Shown piece after piece: positions 1 to 8,968 of a stretch of DNA of 64,000 nt. This DNA is from Flavobacteriaceae bacterium. GTDB taxonomy: Bacteria > Bacteroidota > Bacteroidia > Flavobacteriales > Flavobacteriaceae. The stretch is taken from NCBI GenBank assembly GCA_029243165.1, contig JAQWSN010000021.1, positions 1 through 64,000 on the forward strand. The letters are read 5' to 3'. Position 1 is the first letter of the stretch, and each line of letters opens with the position of its first letter. The position numbers were made by a program, and so were the translations under genes. The notes beneath the pieces are model-generated. The model was given only the letters and a program-made list of their open reading frames with translations, did no database searches and was not told the origin of the DNA.

Positions 1-106
1 AAAAATAATTTTTTTCTATTTCAGGCACTTTATCAAAATCTGAATAAAGTGGAACAGTTTCAATATCGAGAAAAAGAATTTTATTTAAATCAAGGTGTGT
101 TAGCAT
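1..106 (-). CDS. 3'-5' exonuclease, DEDD/PolB-like (partial, N-terminus only)
   Basis: Reading the minus strand from an ATG at 106, the first 35 codons stay open to the window edge. They contain LFLDIET followed by V-P, the exo I motif (D-x-E) that opens the predicted PolB-like 3'-5' exonucleases common in Flavobacteriia. The start overlaps the last 17 bases of the upstream serine hydrolase gene in another frame, so the two are probably co-transcribed. The rest of the protein lies outside the window, so the other catalytic acids cannot be checked. The family call rests on this one motif and its position near the N-terminus. Confidence 0.6.
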   Translation of the reverse strand, partial: MLTHLDLNKILFLDIETVPLYSDFDKVPEIEKNYF

Positions 107-1253
107 CTGGATTAAGTTCTAGTGCAATATCCATGTAATGATAGATGTCTGGAGTAAATGGATCACTCGATATACCGTCTGGGCCTTTACTATGTCCAAG
201 TCTTACCAAGATTAAATTTTTCTTTGGAAAAGTTAAAACATACTGTCCTAAATGTCCTCGATTCATAAAAACTTGATGCCCCTTATAATTTTTTAACCAC
301 CAACTGTAGCCGTATTGAGGACTTTCTTTAAATCGTGGTGTTATAGATTTGGAGATGAATGTAGAGTCAAGTAATACTTTGCCATCCCATCGGCCATGAT
401 TTTTATAAAGCTTTGCTAAACGAGCAAAGTCTCTTGCATTAGATGCAATACAACAATAGGCTTTTTCCACTCCGTTTTCATTACTATCTAGTTGCCATAA
501 TGATTCGTGTTCTGCGCCCATGGGGTTCCAAAAGCTCTCGTAAAGGTAATCTGTAAGTGATTTTCCAGTTGCCTTGGCAATGACCATCCCTAACAGTTGT
601 GTTGTGCCGCTTTTGTATTCATACGATTTACCCGGAGCTTGGTCTATGGGTTGGTCCATGATCAGTTTACCCAAATCTTTCACAAAATAGGCAGCAGTAG
701 TAACAGAGGTAGGGGAGTAATATGCCTCATCCCATTTTTGCCCTGACGCCATACTTGCAAGATCTCCAACAGTAACCACTGAAGCAAACTCACCTTTTAG
801 TTTGGGTAAAAAATCAATTACTGGTTGATCTAAGCTTAGGATGTATCCATCCATAATTGCTTTGCCAAGAAGTGCAGCAACATAACTTTTAGCCATAGAA
901 AAAGAATTACTTTTTGAATCTATTCCATAGTCTTTATAATATTTTTCAAAATAAATACTGTCATTTTTGATCAGGAGAAAGGCAACAGTTTGATTTTCAA
1001 CTATGAGTTGTTCTTGAACTTCAGTTAAATTTGCAACATTGAATTTTGAATGAATTGGCCAAGGCTGAGGGTTACTTGACGAATTTAAGGTACGATTGTC
1101 AAAATTTTTGTAGTCAGAAAGATAGGCAGTTGTATGTCCTTTCAAATAAATTTTTGAAATGGCCGTGAGGAGATAGCTGTAATCCGATATGTAAAGTATC
1201 CCAAATAGAAAAACGAGTACCAAACCGATACTTTTAAGTATTTTTTTCATCAT
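90..1253 (-). CDS. Serine hydrolase, beta-lactamase class C/esterase family
   Basis: This 387-residue protein has the penicillin-binding fold signature. S119-M-A-K122 is the SxxK nucleophile motif, Y213-K-S215 matches the second YxN/S motif, and an HLG triplet near residue 335 fits the third KTG/HxG position. One N-terminal hydrophobic helix (about residues 5-27) is either a signal anchor or an uncleaved signal, placing the enzyme in the periplasm or on the inner membrane. Such proteins may be D-alanyl peptidases or esterases. A true beta-lactamase role is not implied. Its 3' end overlaps the start of the exonuclease gene at the window edge. Confidence 0.8.
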   Translation of the reverse strand: MMKKILKSIGLVLVFLFGILYISDYSYLLTAISKIYLKGHTTAYLSDYKNFDNRTLNSSSNPQPWPIHSKFNVANLTEVQEQLIVENQTVAFLLIKNDSIYFEKYYKDYGIDSKSNSFSMAKSYVAALLGKAIMDGYILSLDQPVIDFLPKLKGEFASVVTVGDLASMASGQKWDEAYYSPTSVTTAAYFVKDLGKLIMDQPIDQAPGKSYEYKSGTTQLLGMVIAKATGKSLTDYLYESFWNPMGAEHESLWQLDSNENGVEKAYCCIASNARDFARLAKLYKNHGRWDGKVLLDSTFISKSITPRFKESPQYGYSWWLKNYKGHQVFMNRGHLGQYVLTFPKKNLILVRLGHSKGPDGISSDPFTPDIYHYMDIALELNPDANTP

Positions 1254-1287
1254 GAAATTATTGTTTTCTATGTTTAAAGCAAGATTA

Positions 1288-1782
1288 TTACAAATCTAAT
1301 GTTTTTTGAATAGACATTCCCTCAAGGGCTAACAGCCTATTTTTTCTTTCAATACCCCCTGCGTAACCCGTCATGGAACCATCACTTCCAATAACTCTGT
1401 GGCAGGGAATAAAAATCAAGATGGGATTTTTACCTATTGCATTGGCAATAGCCCGTATGGATTTTAAATCACCGTGAGCTAGGGCTACATCTTTGTATGT
1501 TTTCGTTTTTCCATTTGGGATCTCTTTTAAGATTCCCCAGATTTTCTTTTGAAAAGGTGTCCCTGATGGGGATAGTTTTACGCTAGGTTTTAATTGCCCC
1601 TTGTTAAAATAGTGATCCAAATCATCTTTTACTGAGGAACTGAATTCATTATTATTTTCGTTCAATAAGGGAGCTGACGTAACAAATTGTAAAGAAGCCA
1701 AACCCTCTTCATTTTCAATAATTTCAATCCAACCTAAAGGACTTTTGTAGTAGTACGTTGTAAATGGAGAACATTGGGACAT
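1288..1782 (-). CDS. ogt: Methylated-DNA--protein-cysteine methyltransferase
   Basis: This DNA repair protein removes alkyl groups from O6-alkylguanine by irreversible transfer to its own cysteine. The active-site motif PCHRV is present with C127 and H128, followed by the conserved GYAGG-x-x-R-K segment. The length of 164 residues is normal for Ogt-type proteins. There is no Ada N-terminal zinc domain and no linked AraC domain, so this is the constitutive type. It lies 34 bases upstream of the serine hydrolase on the same strand and diverges from the hydroxyproline operon across a 113-base gap. Confidence 0.93.
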   Translation of the reverse strand: MSQCSPFTTYYYKSPLGWIEIIENEEGLASLQFVTSAPLLNENNNEFSSSVKDDLDHYFNKGQLKPSVKLSPSGTPFQKKIWGILKEIPNGKTKTYKDVALAHGDLKSIRAIANAIGKNPILIFIPCHRVIGSDGSMTGYAGGIERKNRLLALEGMSIQKTLDL

Positions 1783-1895
1783 AGAAAAATTGGATAAAAG
1801 CCTTACACTAAGGTAGAAATCTTTTCAATTATGTATTTTCAATTTTTAAAAAAACTTATATTCAGAGAATAAAATCGGACCTAATAAAATTTAAA

Positions 1896-2816
1896 ATGAA
1901 AAACTTTAAATGGGAAGGCGTAATGCCCGCAATTACAACCCAATTTGATGAAAGCTATCAACTGGATCTTACTGCTTTTTGCGTTAATTTAGATGCACAA
2001 ATAAACGCTGGGGTTCACGGAATTATCTTGGGAGGAACTTTGGGCGAAGCGAGTACCTTGACTGCACAGGAGAGAAGTTTGCTTTTGGCAACAACTCTAG
2101 AACGTGTAGCAGGTAAAATCCCCGTAATTATGAATATTGCCGAACAGGCAACTACTGATGCAGTTAATTTAGCGAAGCAAGCAGAGGCAGAGGGAGCAAG
2201 CGGATTAATGCTGCTTCCCCCGATGCGGTACAAGGCTACAGATGACGAAACAGTTGCGTATTTTTCTTCTGTTGCAGCCGCCACTTCTTTACCCATTATG
2301 ATTTACAATAACCCTGTGGACTACAAAATTGAGGTTACTTTAGAGATGTTTGAACAGCTTTCAAAATATGAGAATATCACTGCTGTTAAAGAATCAACAA
2401 GAGACACAACTAACGTTACGAGAATGATCAATCGATTTGGAGATCGATTTAAGATCTTATGTGGTGTAGATACCATTGCTTTGGAATGTTTAATGATGGG
2501 TGCAACAGGATGGGTGGCAGGTTTGGTTGATGCATTCCCTGAAGAGACAGTTGCTATTTACACATATTGTAAGGCGGGTAAATGGGATAAAGCAAGAGCC
2601 GTATTCCGTTGGTTTTTACCTCTTTTGGAATTGGATATTTCCCCTCAATTGGTTCAAAATATTAAGCTATGTGAAGTAGCAACAGGATTAGGGACAGGAC
2701 TAGTAAGACCTCCTAGAAAACCTTTAACGGGTGAAGCACATCAACAAGTTCAAGACATTATTGAGGCAGCTTTAAAAACGCGACCTCAAAATCTTGATTT
2801 TAAAAAACTCCTATGA
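1896..2816 (+). CDS. Dihydrodipicolinate synthase family; probable pyrroline-4-hydroxy-2-carboxylate deaminase
   Basis: This 306-residue TIM-barrel aldolase/lyase carries the family marks: GGTLGEAS near residues 46-53 (the GxTGE loop), the catalytic Tyr137 in YNNP, and the Schiff-base Lys165 in AVKEST. The family alone could be DapA, N-acetylneuraminate lyase or another class I lyase. Its neighbours are a semialdehyde dehydrogenase, a hydroxyproline epimerase and a D-amino-acid dehydrogenase, which point to the step that deaminates pyrroline-4-hydroxy-2-carboxylate to 2-oxoglutarate semialdehyde. It is the first gene of the operon, and its stop overlaps the next start (ATGA). The function is inferred from context. 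The family is certain. Confidence 0.85.
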   Translation: MKNFKWEGVMPAITTQFDESYQLDLTAFCVNLDAQINAGVHGIILGGTLGEASTLTAQERSLLLATTLERVAGKIPVIMNIAEQATTDAVNLAKQAEAEGASGLMLLPPMRYKATDDETVAYFSSVAAATSLPIMIYNNPVDYKIEVTLEMFEQLSKYENITAVKESTRDTTNVTRMINRFGDRFKILCGVDTIALECLMMGATGWVAGLVDAFPEETVAIYTYCKAGKWDKARAVFRWFLPLLELDISPQLVQNIKLCEVATGLGTGLVRPPRKPLTGEAHQQVQDIIEAALKTRPQNLDFKKLL

Positions 2817-4354
2817 TAAGTGGTAAGAATTTAGTAGCAGGAAAATGGTTGCATTCCCAAGATGCCAAACAATTTAAAACGATTGACCCAATATTGGATA
2901 AGCCTTTACCCTATGATTTTCAGGAAGCTACGTCCCATCAAATTTCAGCTGCATTAGAAGCAGCCTCTAAAAGTTTTGAATTATTTGCCCATACTAGCTT
3001 CATGCAAAGAGCTGCATTTTTGGAGTGCATTCAAGAGGAGTTAGATGTTTTACAAGAGGATATTCTAACAACTTACACCACAGAATCAGCTTTGCCTGAG
3101 GGTAGAGCAAAGGGAGAGTTTCAGCGAACTAAGGATCAAATTCAGCGGTTCATCGAATTGCTGAGTGAAGGTTCTTTTGCAACTGCAAGTATTCATACTC
3201 AAGGACCTGATTTGAGAAAAGCACTTCATCCAATCGGGCCTGTGGTTGTTTTTGGTGCAAGCAATTTTCCTTTGGCCTTTTCTACTGTTGGTGGAGATAC
3301 TATTTCAGCCTTTGCGGCAGGATGCCCCGTTGTAGTAAAAGCTCATCCCTATCATGCAGGTACCAGTGAATGGGTTGCCCAAGCCATTGCAAACGCCATT
3401 GAAAAAAGCAAACTGCCTCTAGGAATTTTTTCTCATCTTGGAGGACAATCACATGAGGTTGGGAGTCAATTGGTTTGTCACCCTTTAACCAAAGGAGTAG
3501 GATTTACTGGGAGTTTTTCTGGAGGAAAAGCACTTTATGATTTAGCTCAGAAAAGAGAAGAACCGATTCCTGTTTTTGCTGAAATGGGGAGCATCAATCC
3601 GATTTTTGTATTGGAACACAAGTTGCAATCTGATTCCGGTTTGGCAGAAGCGCTTACTCAGTCGGTAACCTTAGGGACAGGACAATTTTGTACGAATCCT
3701 GGACTGATCGTTGCTTGTAACCCTTCAGGTAAAATAGACCTTTCAAGCCAGATCAAAAAACACCTTGAAGGAATGCAGCTACCACCTATGGTGCATTCCA
3801 ATATTGAAAAACAATACAATAAACAGCTCAGTTTATTAAAATTGAATGACAAACTCAATTCAATTCATACCTCAGAAAGTTGTTTAGCCGCAGTGGCAAG
3901 TGTCAAAGCCGCTCAATTTTTAAAAGATAAAAGTTTCTCTGAAGAGGTTTTTGGTCCTTTTACCTTAGTGGTTGATTGTAAAACTGTTGATGAAGTATTT
4001 GAGGTGGCTGATTCTTTAGCTGGCCAATTAACGGCTACAATTCTAAGTGAAACTAAGGATTATGAAACATCAAAAGGTTTATTGATCAAATTACAATCAA
4101 AAGCAGGGAGAATTCTTTTTGAAGGAGTCCCTACTGGAGTGGCAGTAACCCAGTCCATGCATCACGGAGGACCCTATCCAGCATCTACTGACAGTCGATT
4201 TACTTCAGTTGGAACAGATGCTATTTATCGGTGGTTACGCCCCATAGCCTTTCAAGATTGTCCAAACGAGCTATTGCCTGATACCCTTAAAAATGAAAAC
4301 CCCTTAGGCTTACAAAGAAACATAGATGGAAAACTAACTTCAGCTGCTTTATGA
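2813..4354 (+). CDS. 2-oxoglutarate semialdehyde dehydrogenase (NADP+), aldehyde dehydrogenase family
   Basis: This 513-residue aldehyde dehydrogenase has general base Glu257 in FAEMGS and catalytic Cys293 in GTGQFCTNPG. The F-x-T-G-S turn near residues 231-234 lies in the cofactor-binding region. The EMGS-x-NP and GQFCTNPG pattern is typical of the 2,5-dioxovalerate/ketoglutarate-semialdehyde dehydrogenase branch. It would oxidise the semialdehyde made by the preceding lyase to 2-oxoglutarate for the TCA cycle. The start codon overlaps the upstream stop by four bases and its own stop overlaps the epimerase start in the same way, so translation is probably coupled. Confidence 0.88.
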   Translation: MISGKNLVAGKWLHSQDAKQFKTIDPILDKPLPYDFQEATSHQISAALEAASKSFELFAHTSFMQRAAFLECIQEELDVLQEDILTTYTTESALPEGRAKGEFQRTKDQIQRFIELLSEGSFATASIHTQGPDLRKALHPIGPVVVFGASNFPLAFSTVGGDTISAFAAGCPVVVKAHPYHAGTSEWVAQAIANAIEKSKLPLGIFSHLGGQSHEVGSQLVCHPLTKGVGFTGSFSGGKALYDLAQKREEPIPVFAEMGSINPIFVLEHKLQSDSGLAEALTQSVTLGTGQFCTNPGLIVACNPSGKIDLSSQIKKHLEGMQLPPMVHSNIEKQYNKQLSLLKLNDKLNSIHTSESCLAAVASVKAAQFLKDKSFSEEVFGPFTLVVDCKTVDEVFEVADSLAGQLTATILSETKDYETSKGLLIKLQSKAGRILFEGVPTGVAVTQSMHHGGPYPASTDSRFTSVGTDAIYRWLRPIAFQDCPNELLPDTLKNENPLGLQRNIDGKLTSAAL

Positions 4355-5361
4355 AACAGTCCGAGCGGATAGTATTTGATTGTGTGGACGGTTACACTGC
4401 GGGGAACCCAGTTCGGTTAGTGAAATCTCCAAGGCCTGAATTAAAAGGAGGGAGTATGGGCGAAAAAAGAATTCATTTTATGGAAGCTTACGATTGGATT
4501 CGAACAGGGCTGATGTTTGAGCCCCGTGGACATGACATGATGAGTGGAAGTTTTTTTTACAAACCTCAGAATCCTCAAAATGACGTTGGAATACTTTTTA
4601 TTGAGACCAGCGGTTGTTTGCCAATGTGCGGGCACGGACTGATTGGGGCATTAACGATTTTATTGGAAGAAAACTTGATCCAACCTCAATCAGAAGGGAC
4701 CTTGAGGGTTGAGACTCCAGCGGGACTTGTTGTAGCGAGTTACAAGAAGATGTACGATAAAATTCAGTCTGTCAAGTTTACCAATGTCCCCGCTTTTTTG
4801 GCCGCCGAATCTCTAAAAGTAGAATGCCAAGATTTAGGAGTCCTAAGTATTGATGTTGCTTATGGAGGAAACTTTTATGCAATTATTGATATTCAAGAAA
4901 ATTTTAAAGGAATCGAGAATTACACTGCGGGACAACTCATTGACTGGAGTAGAGAAGTTCGTTCTCAAATTAATACAAAACACCATTTTGAACATCCTTT
5001 AGATGAAAAGATCAAAGGTTGCAGCCATGTTTTGTGGGGAGGTCAACCCAAACAAAAAGGATCAACGGCAAGCAACGCTGTGTTCTATGGCGACAAAGCT
5101 ATTGACCGATCTCCTTGTGGGACGGGAACCTCTGCGCGCATGGCTCAGTGGCATGCCAAAGGAAAATTAAAGCTAGGTGATTCTTTTGTCCATGAAAGTG
5201 TCATTGGATCTGTCTTTAATGGCAAGGTAGAAGCAATAGCTCAGGTTGGAAACAAACAGGGAATCCTACCAAGCATTGAAGGTAGTGCACGCATAACAGG
5301 GTACAATCAACTCATTTTGGATCCGGAAGATCCTTATGTAAAAGGATTTCAAGTTTTGTGA
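4351..5361 (+). CDS. 4-hydroxyproline 2-epimerase, proline racemase family
   Basis: The enzyme interconverts trans-4-hydroxy-L-proline and cis-4-hydroxy-D-proline using two cysteines as acid and base. Both are present: C93 in MCGHG and C256 in SPCGTGTSARMA. Having Cys at the first site separates epimerases and racemases from trans-3-hydroxyproline dehydratases, which have Ser or Thr there. The length of 336 residues is normal. It commits imported hydroxyproline to the pathway. One base separates its stop from the FAD dehydrogenase start. Proline racemase is the alternative, but the gene neighbourhood strongly favours hydroxyproline. Confidence 0.9.
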   Translation: MKQSERIVFDCVDGYTAGNPVRLVKSPRPELKGGSMGEKRIHFMEAYDWIRTGLMFEPRGHDMMSGSFFYKPQNPQNDVGILFIETSGCLPMCGHGLIGALTILLEENLIQPQSEGTLRVETPAGLVVASYKKMYDKIQSVKFTNVPAFLAAESLKVECQDLGVLSIDVAYGGNFYAIIDIQENFKGIENYTAGQLIDWSREVRSQINTKHHFEHPLDEKIKGCSHVLWGGQPKQKGSTASNAVFYGDKAIDRSPCGTGTSARMAQWHAKGKLKLGDSFVHESVIGSVFNGKVEAIAQVGNKQGILPSIEGSARITGYNQLILDPEDPYVKGFQVL

Positions 5362-5362
5362 G

Positions 5363-6622
5363 ATGACTCAGAAAAAGATAGTTGTGATTGGAGGGGGAGT
5401 AGTGGGTTTGTGTACCGCCTATTACCTCCAACAAGAAGGTCATCAAGTTACGGTCATAGACAAAGGGAACCTTACCTCTGGGGCATCTCACGTCAATGCG
5501 GGTTATCTTACACCAAGTCACATCATTCCCATGGCAGCACCCGGAATGGTGGCAAAAGGTTTTCGTTGGATGTTTAAAGCATCAAGTCCTTTTTACATTA
5601 AGCCGCGATTGAATAAAGACCTGATTCAATGGGGATTAAAATTCATGAGGTCGTGTACTCCTGCTCATGTACAAGGCTCTATGCAAGCAATACTAGACAT
5701 CAACGTATTGAGCAAACAACTCTACCTTGAAATGCAAGGAAACGAAAACTTCGACTTCCATTTGGAAACCAAGGGACTTCTGATGGCGTACAAGACGGTT
5801 CAAGCTGAAAAAGAAGAGGCAGAAGTCGTGGTTAGGGCAAAAGAATTAGGATTAAAAATCGAACAATTAGATCAAGCAACCCTATTGAAAAAACAACCCC
5901 ATGCTCCTATGGATATTGCAGGAGCTTTTTGGTACGAAAGTGATGCGCACAGTACGCCTGAGTTGTTTATGCAAAATTTGATTGAAGTATTAAAAGGAAA
6001 AGGGGTCGATTTCATTCTAGAGCAAGCAGTCACCCAATTTACAACAGCGGCTGAAACAATAAAATCGGTAAAAACACCCATTCAGGAAATTAAGGCTGAC
6101 GAGGTAATTATTGCCTCTGGTGCTTGGTCCGAGCCTCTTTTAAAGCAACTGGGAATTCAACTCTCTGTTCAGGCGGGGAAAGGGTATCGTCTTAACGTGA
6201 ATCAAGCTACAGGAATTTCCTTGCCAGCAATACTGATGGAAGCTAAGGTTGCTGTAACACCCATGGAAGGATTTACTCGTTTTGGAGGAACTATGGAACT
6301 CTCGGGAATCAACCATAAAATTAACCCAAAGCGGGTAGCAGCAATTGCCCGAGCAGCGTCGGAGTATTATCCTGAAGTGACCATTACTCAACAAGAACAG
6401 GAAGCGGTAAGATGCGGACTGCGTCCTTTATCCCCCGACGGTTTACCTTTTATTGGGCGACATTCAAAATGCAAAAATTTGGTTTTAGCTACAGGTCACT
6501 CCATGATGGGCTGGAGCCTAGGTCCTGCTACAGGTAAATTGGTAGCAGAATTAGTTTCCAATCAAAAAAGTTCTCTTCCTCTGGGCTTTTATGCTCCGGA
6601 AAGGAAATATGGATTTAAGTAA
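5363..6622 (+). CDS. FAD-dependent D-amino acid (D-hydroxyproline) dehydrogenase, DadA-like
   Basis: This 419-residue flavoprotein opens with the Rossmann motif VVIGGGVVGL and an acidic residue at the end of the second strand (VTVID), which is diagnostic of FAD binding in the DAO/DadA superfamily. The C-terminal GLRPLSPDG-x-P-x-IG and GHSMMGW segments match DadA. In this operon it should oxidise cis-4-hydroxy-D-proline to pyrroline-4-hydroxy-2-carboxylate, passing electrons to the quinone pool at the inner membrane. Pseudomonads use a multisubunit LhpBEF enzyme for this step. Here one polypeptide would suffice. It is the last gene of the four-gene unit and converges with hemB. Confidence 0.87.
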   Translation: MTQKKIVVIGGGVVGLCTAYYLQQEGHQVTVIDKGNLTSGASHVNAGYLTPSHIIPMAAPGMVAKGFRWMFKASSPFYIKPRLNKDLIQWGLKFMRSCTPAHVQGSMQAILDINVLSKQLYLEMQGNENFDFHLETKGLLMAYKTVQAEKEEAEVVVRAKELGLKIEQLDQATLLKKQPHAPMDIAGAFWYESDAHSTPELFMQNLIEVLKGKGVDFILEQAVTQFTTAAETIKSVKTPIQEIKADEVIIASGAWSEPLLKQLGIQLSVQAGKGYRLNVNQATGISLPAILMEAKVAVTPMEGFTRFGGTMELSGINHKINPKRVAAIARAASEYYPEVTITQQEQEAVRCGLRPLSPDGLPFIGRHSKCKNLVLATGHSMMGWSLGPATGKLVAELVSNQKSSLPLGFYAPERKYGFK

Positions 6623-6628
6623 TTGTAG

Positions 6629-7603
6629 TTAAAGAAGTTCTACAGCTTCTTCGGCAAAATACGAAGCGATAAGCTGTGCTCCTGCTCGCTTAAAACAGAG
6701 GAGTTGTTCCATCATAACGGAATCATGGTCTAGCCAACCTTGAGCTGCAGCTGCTTTTAGCATTGAATATTCTCCACTGACTTGATAGGCTGCTATGGGA
6801 GCTTGAACCGTATTTTTTAAATCTCGAATGATGTCTAAATAAGCCAATCCTGGTTTTACCATGACAATATCTGCCCCCTCTTCAATATCTCGTTGAGTTT
6901 CGATCAAGGCCTCATCTCGATTTGCAAAATTCATTTGATAGATTTTTTTATCACCAAATCCTGGTGCAGAATCCAAAGCATCTCTAAAGGGACCGTAAAA
7001 AGCAGAAGCGTATTTGGCACTGTAACTCATGATCAGAGTATCGTGAAATTGTGCCTCTTCCAGTCTCTTACGTATTGCTAAGATACGTCCGTCCATCATG
7101 TCGCTGGGCGCTATCACATCGGCTCCAGCTTGCGCGTGTGAAAGAGCCATTTGGCTAAGTACTGCAACTGTAGGATCGTTTAAAATTTTTCCTTCCTCTA
7201 CAATCCCATCATGTCCAAATGAGGAATAAGGATCCAGAGCCACATCAGTCATAACAATCATTTCAGGGACTGCATTTTTAATTGTCTTGATCGTACGTTG
7301 CATCAAACCATCTGAATTCAAGGCTTCTGTTCCCTTATTATCTTTTAGTGCCTCCGGGACTTTAACAAAAACGAGAACAGCCTTCAATTCTTTTTTCCAA
7401 AGCGAAATCACTTTTTTTTCTAAACGATCTAAGGAAAGTCGAAAATAACCCGGCATGGAGGGAATGGGCTCTTCGAGTTGTTTTCCTTCAACAACAAATA
7501 AAGGAACAATAAAATCGTTAGGAGTAAGTTGGTGCTCTTGGAGTAAACTTCTCATGGGTGACGAACTTCGTAATCGTCTATTTCGATTCAGTGGATACAT
7601 CAT
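6629..7603 (-). CDS. hemB: Porphobilinogen synthase (delta-aminolevulinate dehydratase)
   Basis: The enzyme condenses two 5-aminolevulinate molecules into porphobilinogen. Both Schiff-base lysines are present: K197 in SAKYAS and K250 in MVKPG. The metal-site region reads DVALDPY with no cysteines, which is the aspartate-rich, zinc-independent (Mg/K-activated) type, unlike the three-cysteine zinc type. At 324 residues the length is standard. The gene follows the antiporter gene by only two bases and is the last gene of the minus-strand heme transcription unit. It converges with the hydroxyproline operon. Confidence 0.96.
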   Translation of the reverse strand: MMYPLNRNRRLRSSSPMRSLLQEHQLTPNDFIVPLFVVEGKQLEEPIPSMPGYFRLSLDRLEKKVISLWKKELKAVLVFVKVPEALKDNKGTEALNSDGLMQRTIKTIKNAVPEMIVMTDVALDPYSSFGHDGIVEEGKILNDPTVAVLSQMALSHAQAGADVIAPSDMMDGRILAIRKRLEEAQFHDTLIMSYSAKYASAFYGPFRDALDSAPGFGDKKIYQMNFANRDEALIETQRDIEEGADIVMVKPGLAYLDIIRDLKNTVQAPIAAYQVSGEYSMLKAAAAQGWLDHDSVMMEQLLCFKRAGAQLIASYFAEEAVELL

Positions 7604-7605
7604 TA

Positions 7606-8916
7606 TTAATTTAGTGGATCTTCGGTTTCATTTTCAGAAGATTCAGGGGAATCAATTTTCATTTCTACAGTAATAGGAATTTCTTCTTCGTCAATCAAAT
7701 CATCTTTTAGATGCGCTTGCTCGGACCTTTTTAAGGTTCCAATGAGCATGACCAACATGGAAATTAAAATTACGATCAAAAGAACCCGTTCATCAATTGG
7801 ACTTGTTGTTAAATCAATAAATTCCACTTCTTTGAGTTGGATAAACAGTAAAATGCTAATGAGTCCTCTTGGAGACATGTAGACCAGTGAACTGGGTTTG
7901 ATTTTAAATGTAGTTGCGGTAAAATACACATAACGCAAAAGCAACATAACGAGAATAATCAGTCCTCCATAAAATAGAGGCTGAATGGAATTAAAGTCGG
8001 TAAGCTGAATGGAAAAGCCAAAAAATAAAAAAAAGAAAGTTCTGACGATAAAGGTGGATTCAGCGGTAAGAATATGAAATTCGTGTAGTTCTTTTTCGGT
8101 TTGATCTAAGTCCAAATAGTTTTTTAGAAATCGAGGTAAAAGGCTCTTGACATTGCTTAAGAAAATTCCAAAAATAAAAATCGTAACCAAGGCTGGTAAA
8201 TGCAACAGTTTGCCAAATGCATAAACAAGAATGAGTAAAGCGAGGATTAAAAAGAATTTTACATGATGATCAATTTGACGAATCAGTCGAAACAAAACAT
8301 AAGTTATCGCTAAAGAAATTACAATAACGCCTAGAATTTGTAAAAATAGGGAAACTAGCGGTGTTGTTCCTATTAGATCTTGTTGGGCTTCAAATTGACG
8401 TAAGGCATAATTGAAAATCATGATGCCTAAAATATCTGAAAAAGTGGATTCGTACACTACAAATTCGCGTTCTTGATTCAGTAAGCTTGCTGCGGAAGGA
8501 ATAGCCACAGCACTACTGATAATGGCCAAAGGGATAGCTGAGAGGATAGACAATTGGGTGCTCATTTGAAAAAGGTTAGAAAAAACCCATTGTAAGGCAG
8601 CGATATTGAGAATTAAAAGAACCAGTGCAGCCAAAAACCCCTTGAGAATTAGACCGAGTTTTTCTTTGCGAATTTCTAATTCTAAGGCACCTTCCAAAAC
8701 AATTAGAATTAAACCAATTGTTCCCAGAACTGGAATCAGATTGTCCAAGAAGCCAAAGTCATCAAAACCATAAGCAGAAGTTATTGCTCTTACAATAATT
8801 CCTGTAAACATTAATAGAATAACCGAAGGGAACTTTGTTTTTCGTGCAAACGCATCAAACATGTACGAAAAAATGATCAACAGAGGAAAAACAAATAAGA
8901 TGATGAGGGTATTCAT
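7606..8916 (-). CDS. Cation:proton antiporter (CPA family)
   Basis: This 436-residue membrane protein has about 12 hydrophobic segments and belongs to the Na+(K+)/H+ exchangers. The middle of the sequence contains YESTFSDILG and then FNYA, resembling the conserved ES...D region of the NhaP/CPA1 transport core. The C-terminus is a short, acidic, cytoplasmic tail (DLIDEEEIP, ESSENETED) that could be regulatory. It would exchange cytoplasmic Na+ or K+ for protons at the inner membrane. It sits between hemF and hemB, 52 bases after hemF and two bases before hemB. It therefore probably shares their transcript, though no direct role in heme synthesis is known. Confidence 0.88.
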   Translation of the reverse strand: MNTLIILFVFPLLIIFSYMFDAFARKTKFPSVILLMFTGIIVRAITSAYGFDDFGFLDNLIPVLGTIGLILIVLEGALELEIRKEKLGLILKGFLAALVLLILNIAALQWVFSNLFQMSTQLSILSAIPLAIISSAVAIPSAASLLNQEREFVVYESTFSDILGIMIFNYALRQFEAQQDLIGTTPLVSLFLQILGVIVISLAITYVLFRLIRQIDHHVKFFLILALLILVYAFGKLLHLPALVTIFIFGIFLSNVKSLLPRFLKNYLDLDQTEKELHEFHILTAESTFIVRTFFFLFFGFSIQLTDFNSIQPLFYGGLIILVMLLLRYVYFTATTFKIKPSSLVYMSPRGLISILLFIQLKEVEFIDLTTSPIDERVLLIVILISMLVMLIGTLKRSEQAHLKDDLIDEEEIPITVEMKIDSPESSENETEDPLN

Positions 8917-8968
8917 AACTTCTATTTTGTGTTTAAATTACAAAAATTGGAGGTGAGTTTCATCTTGA

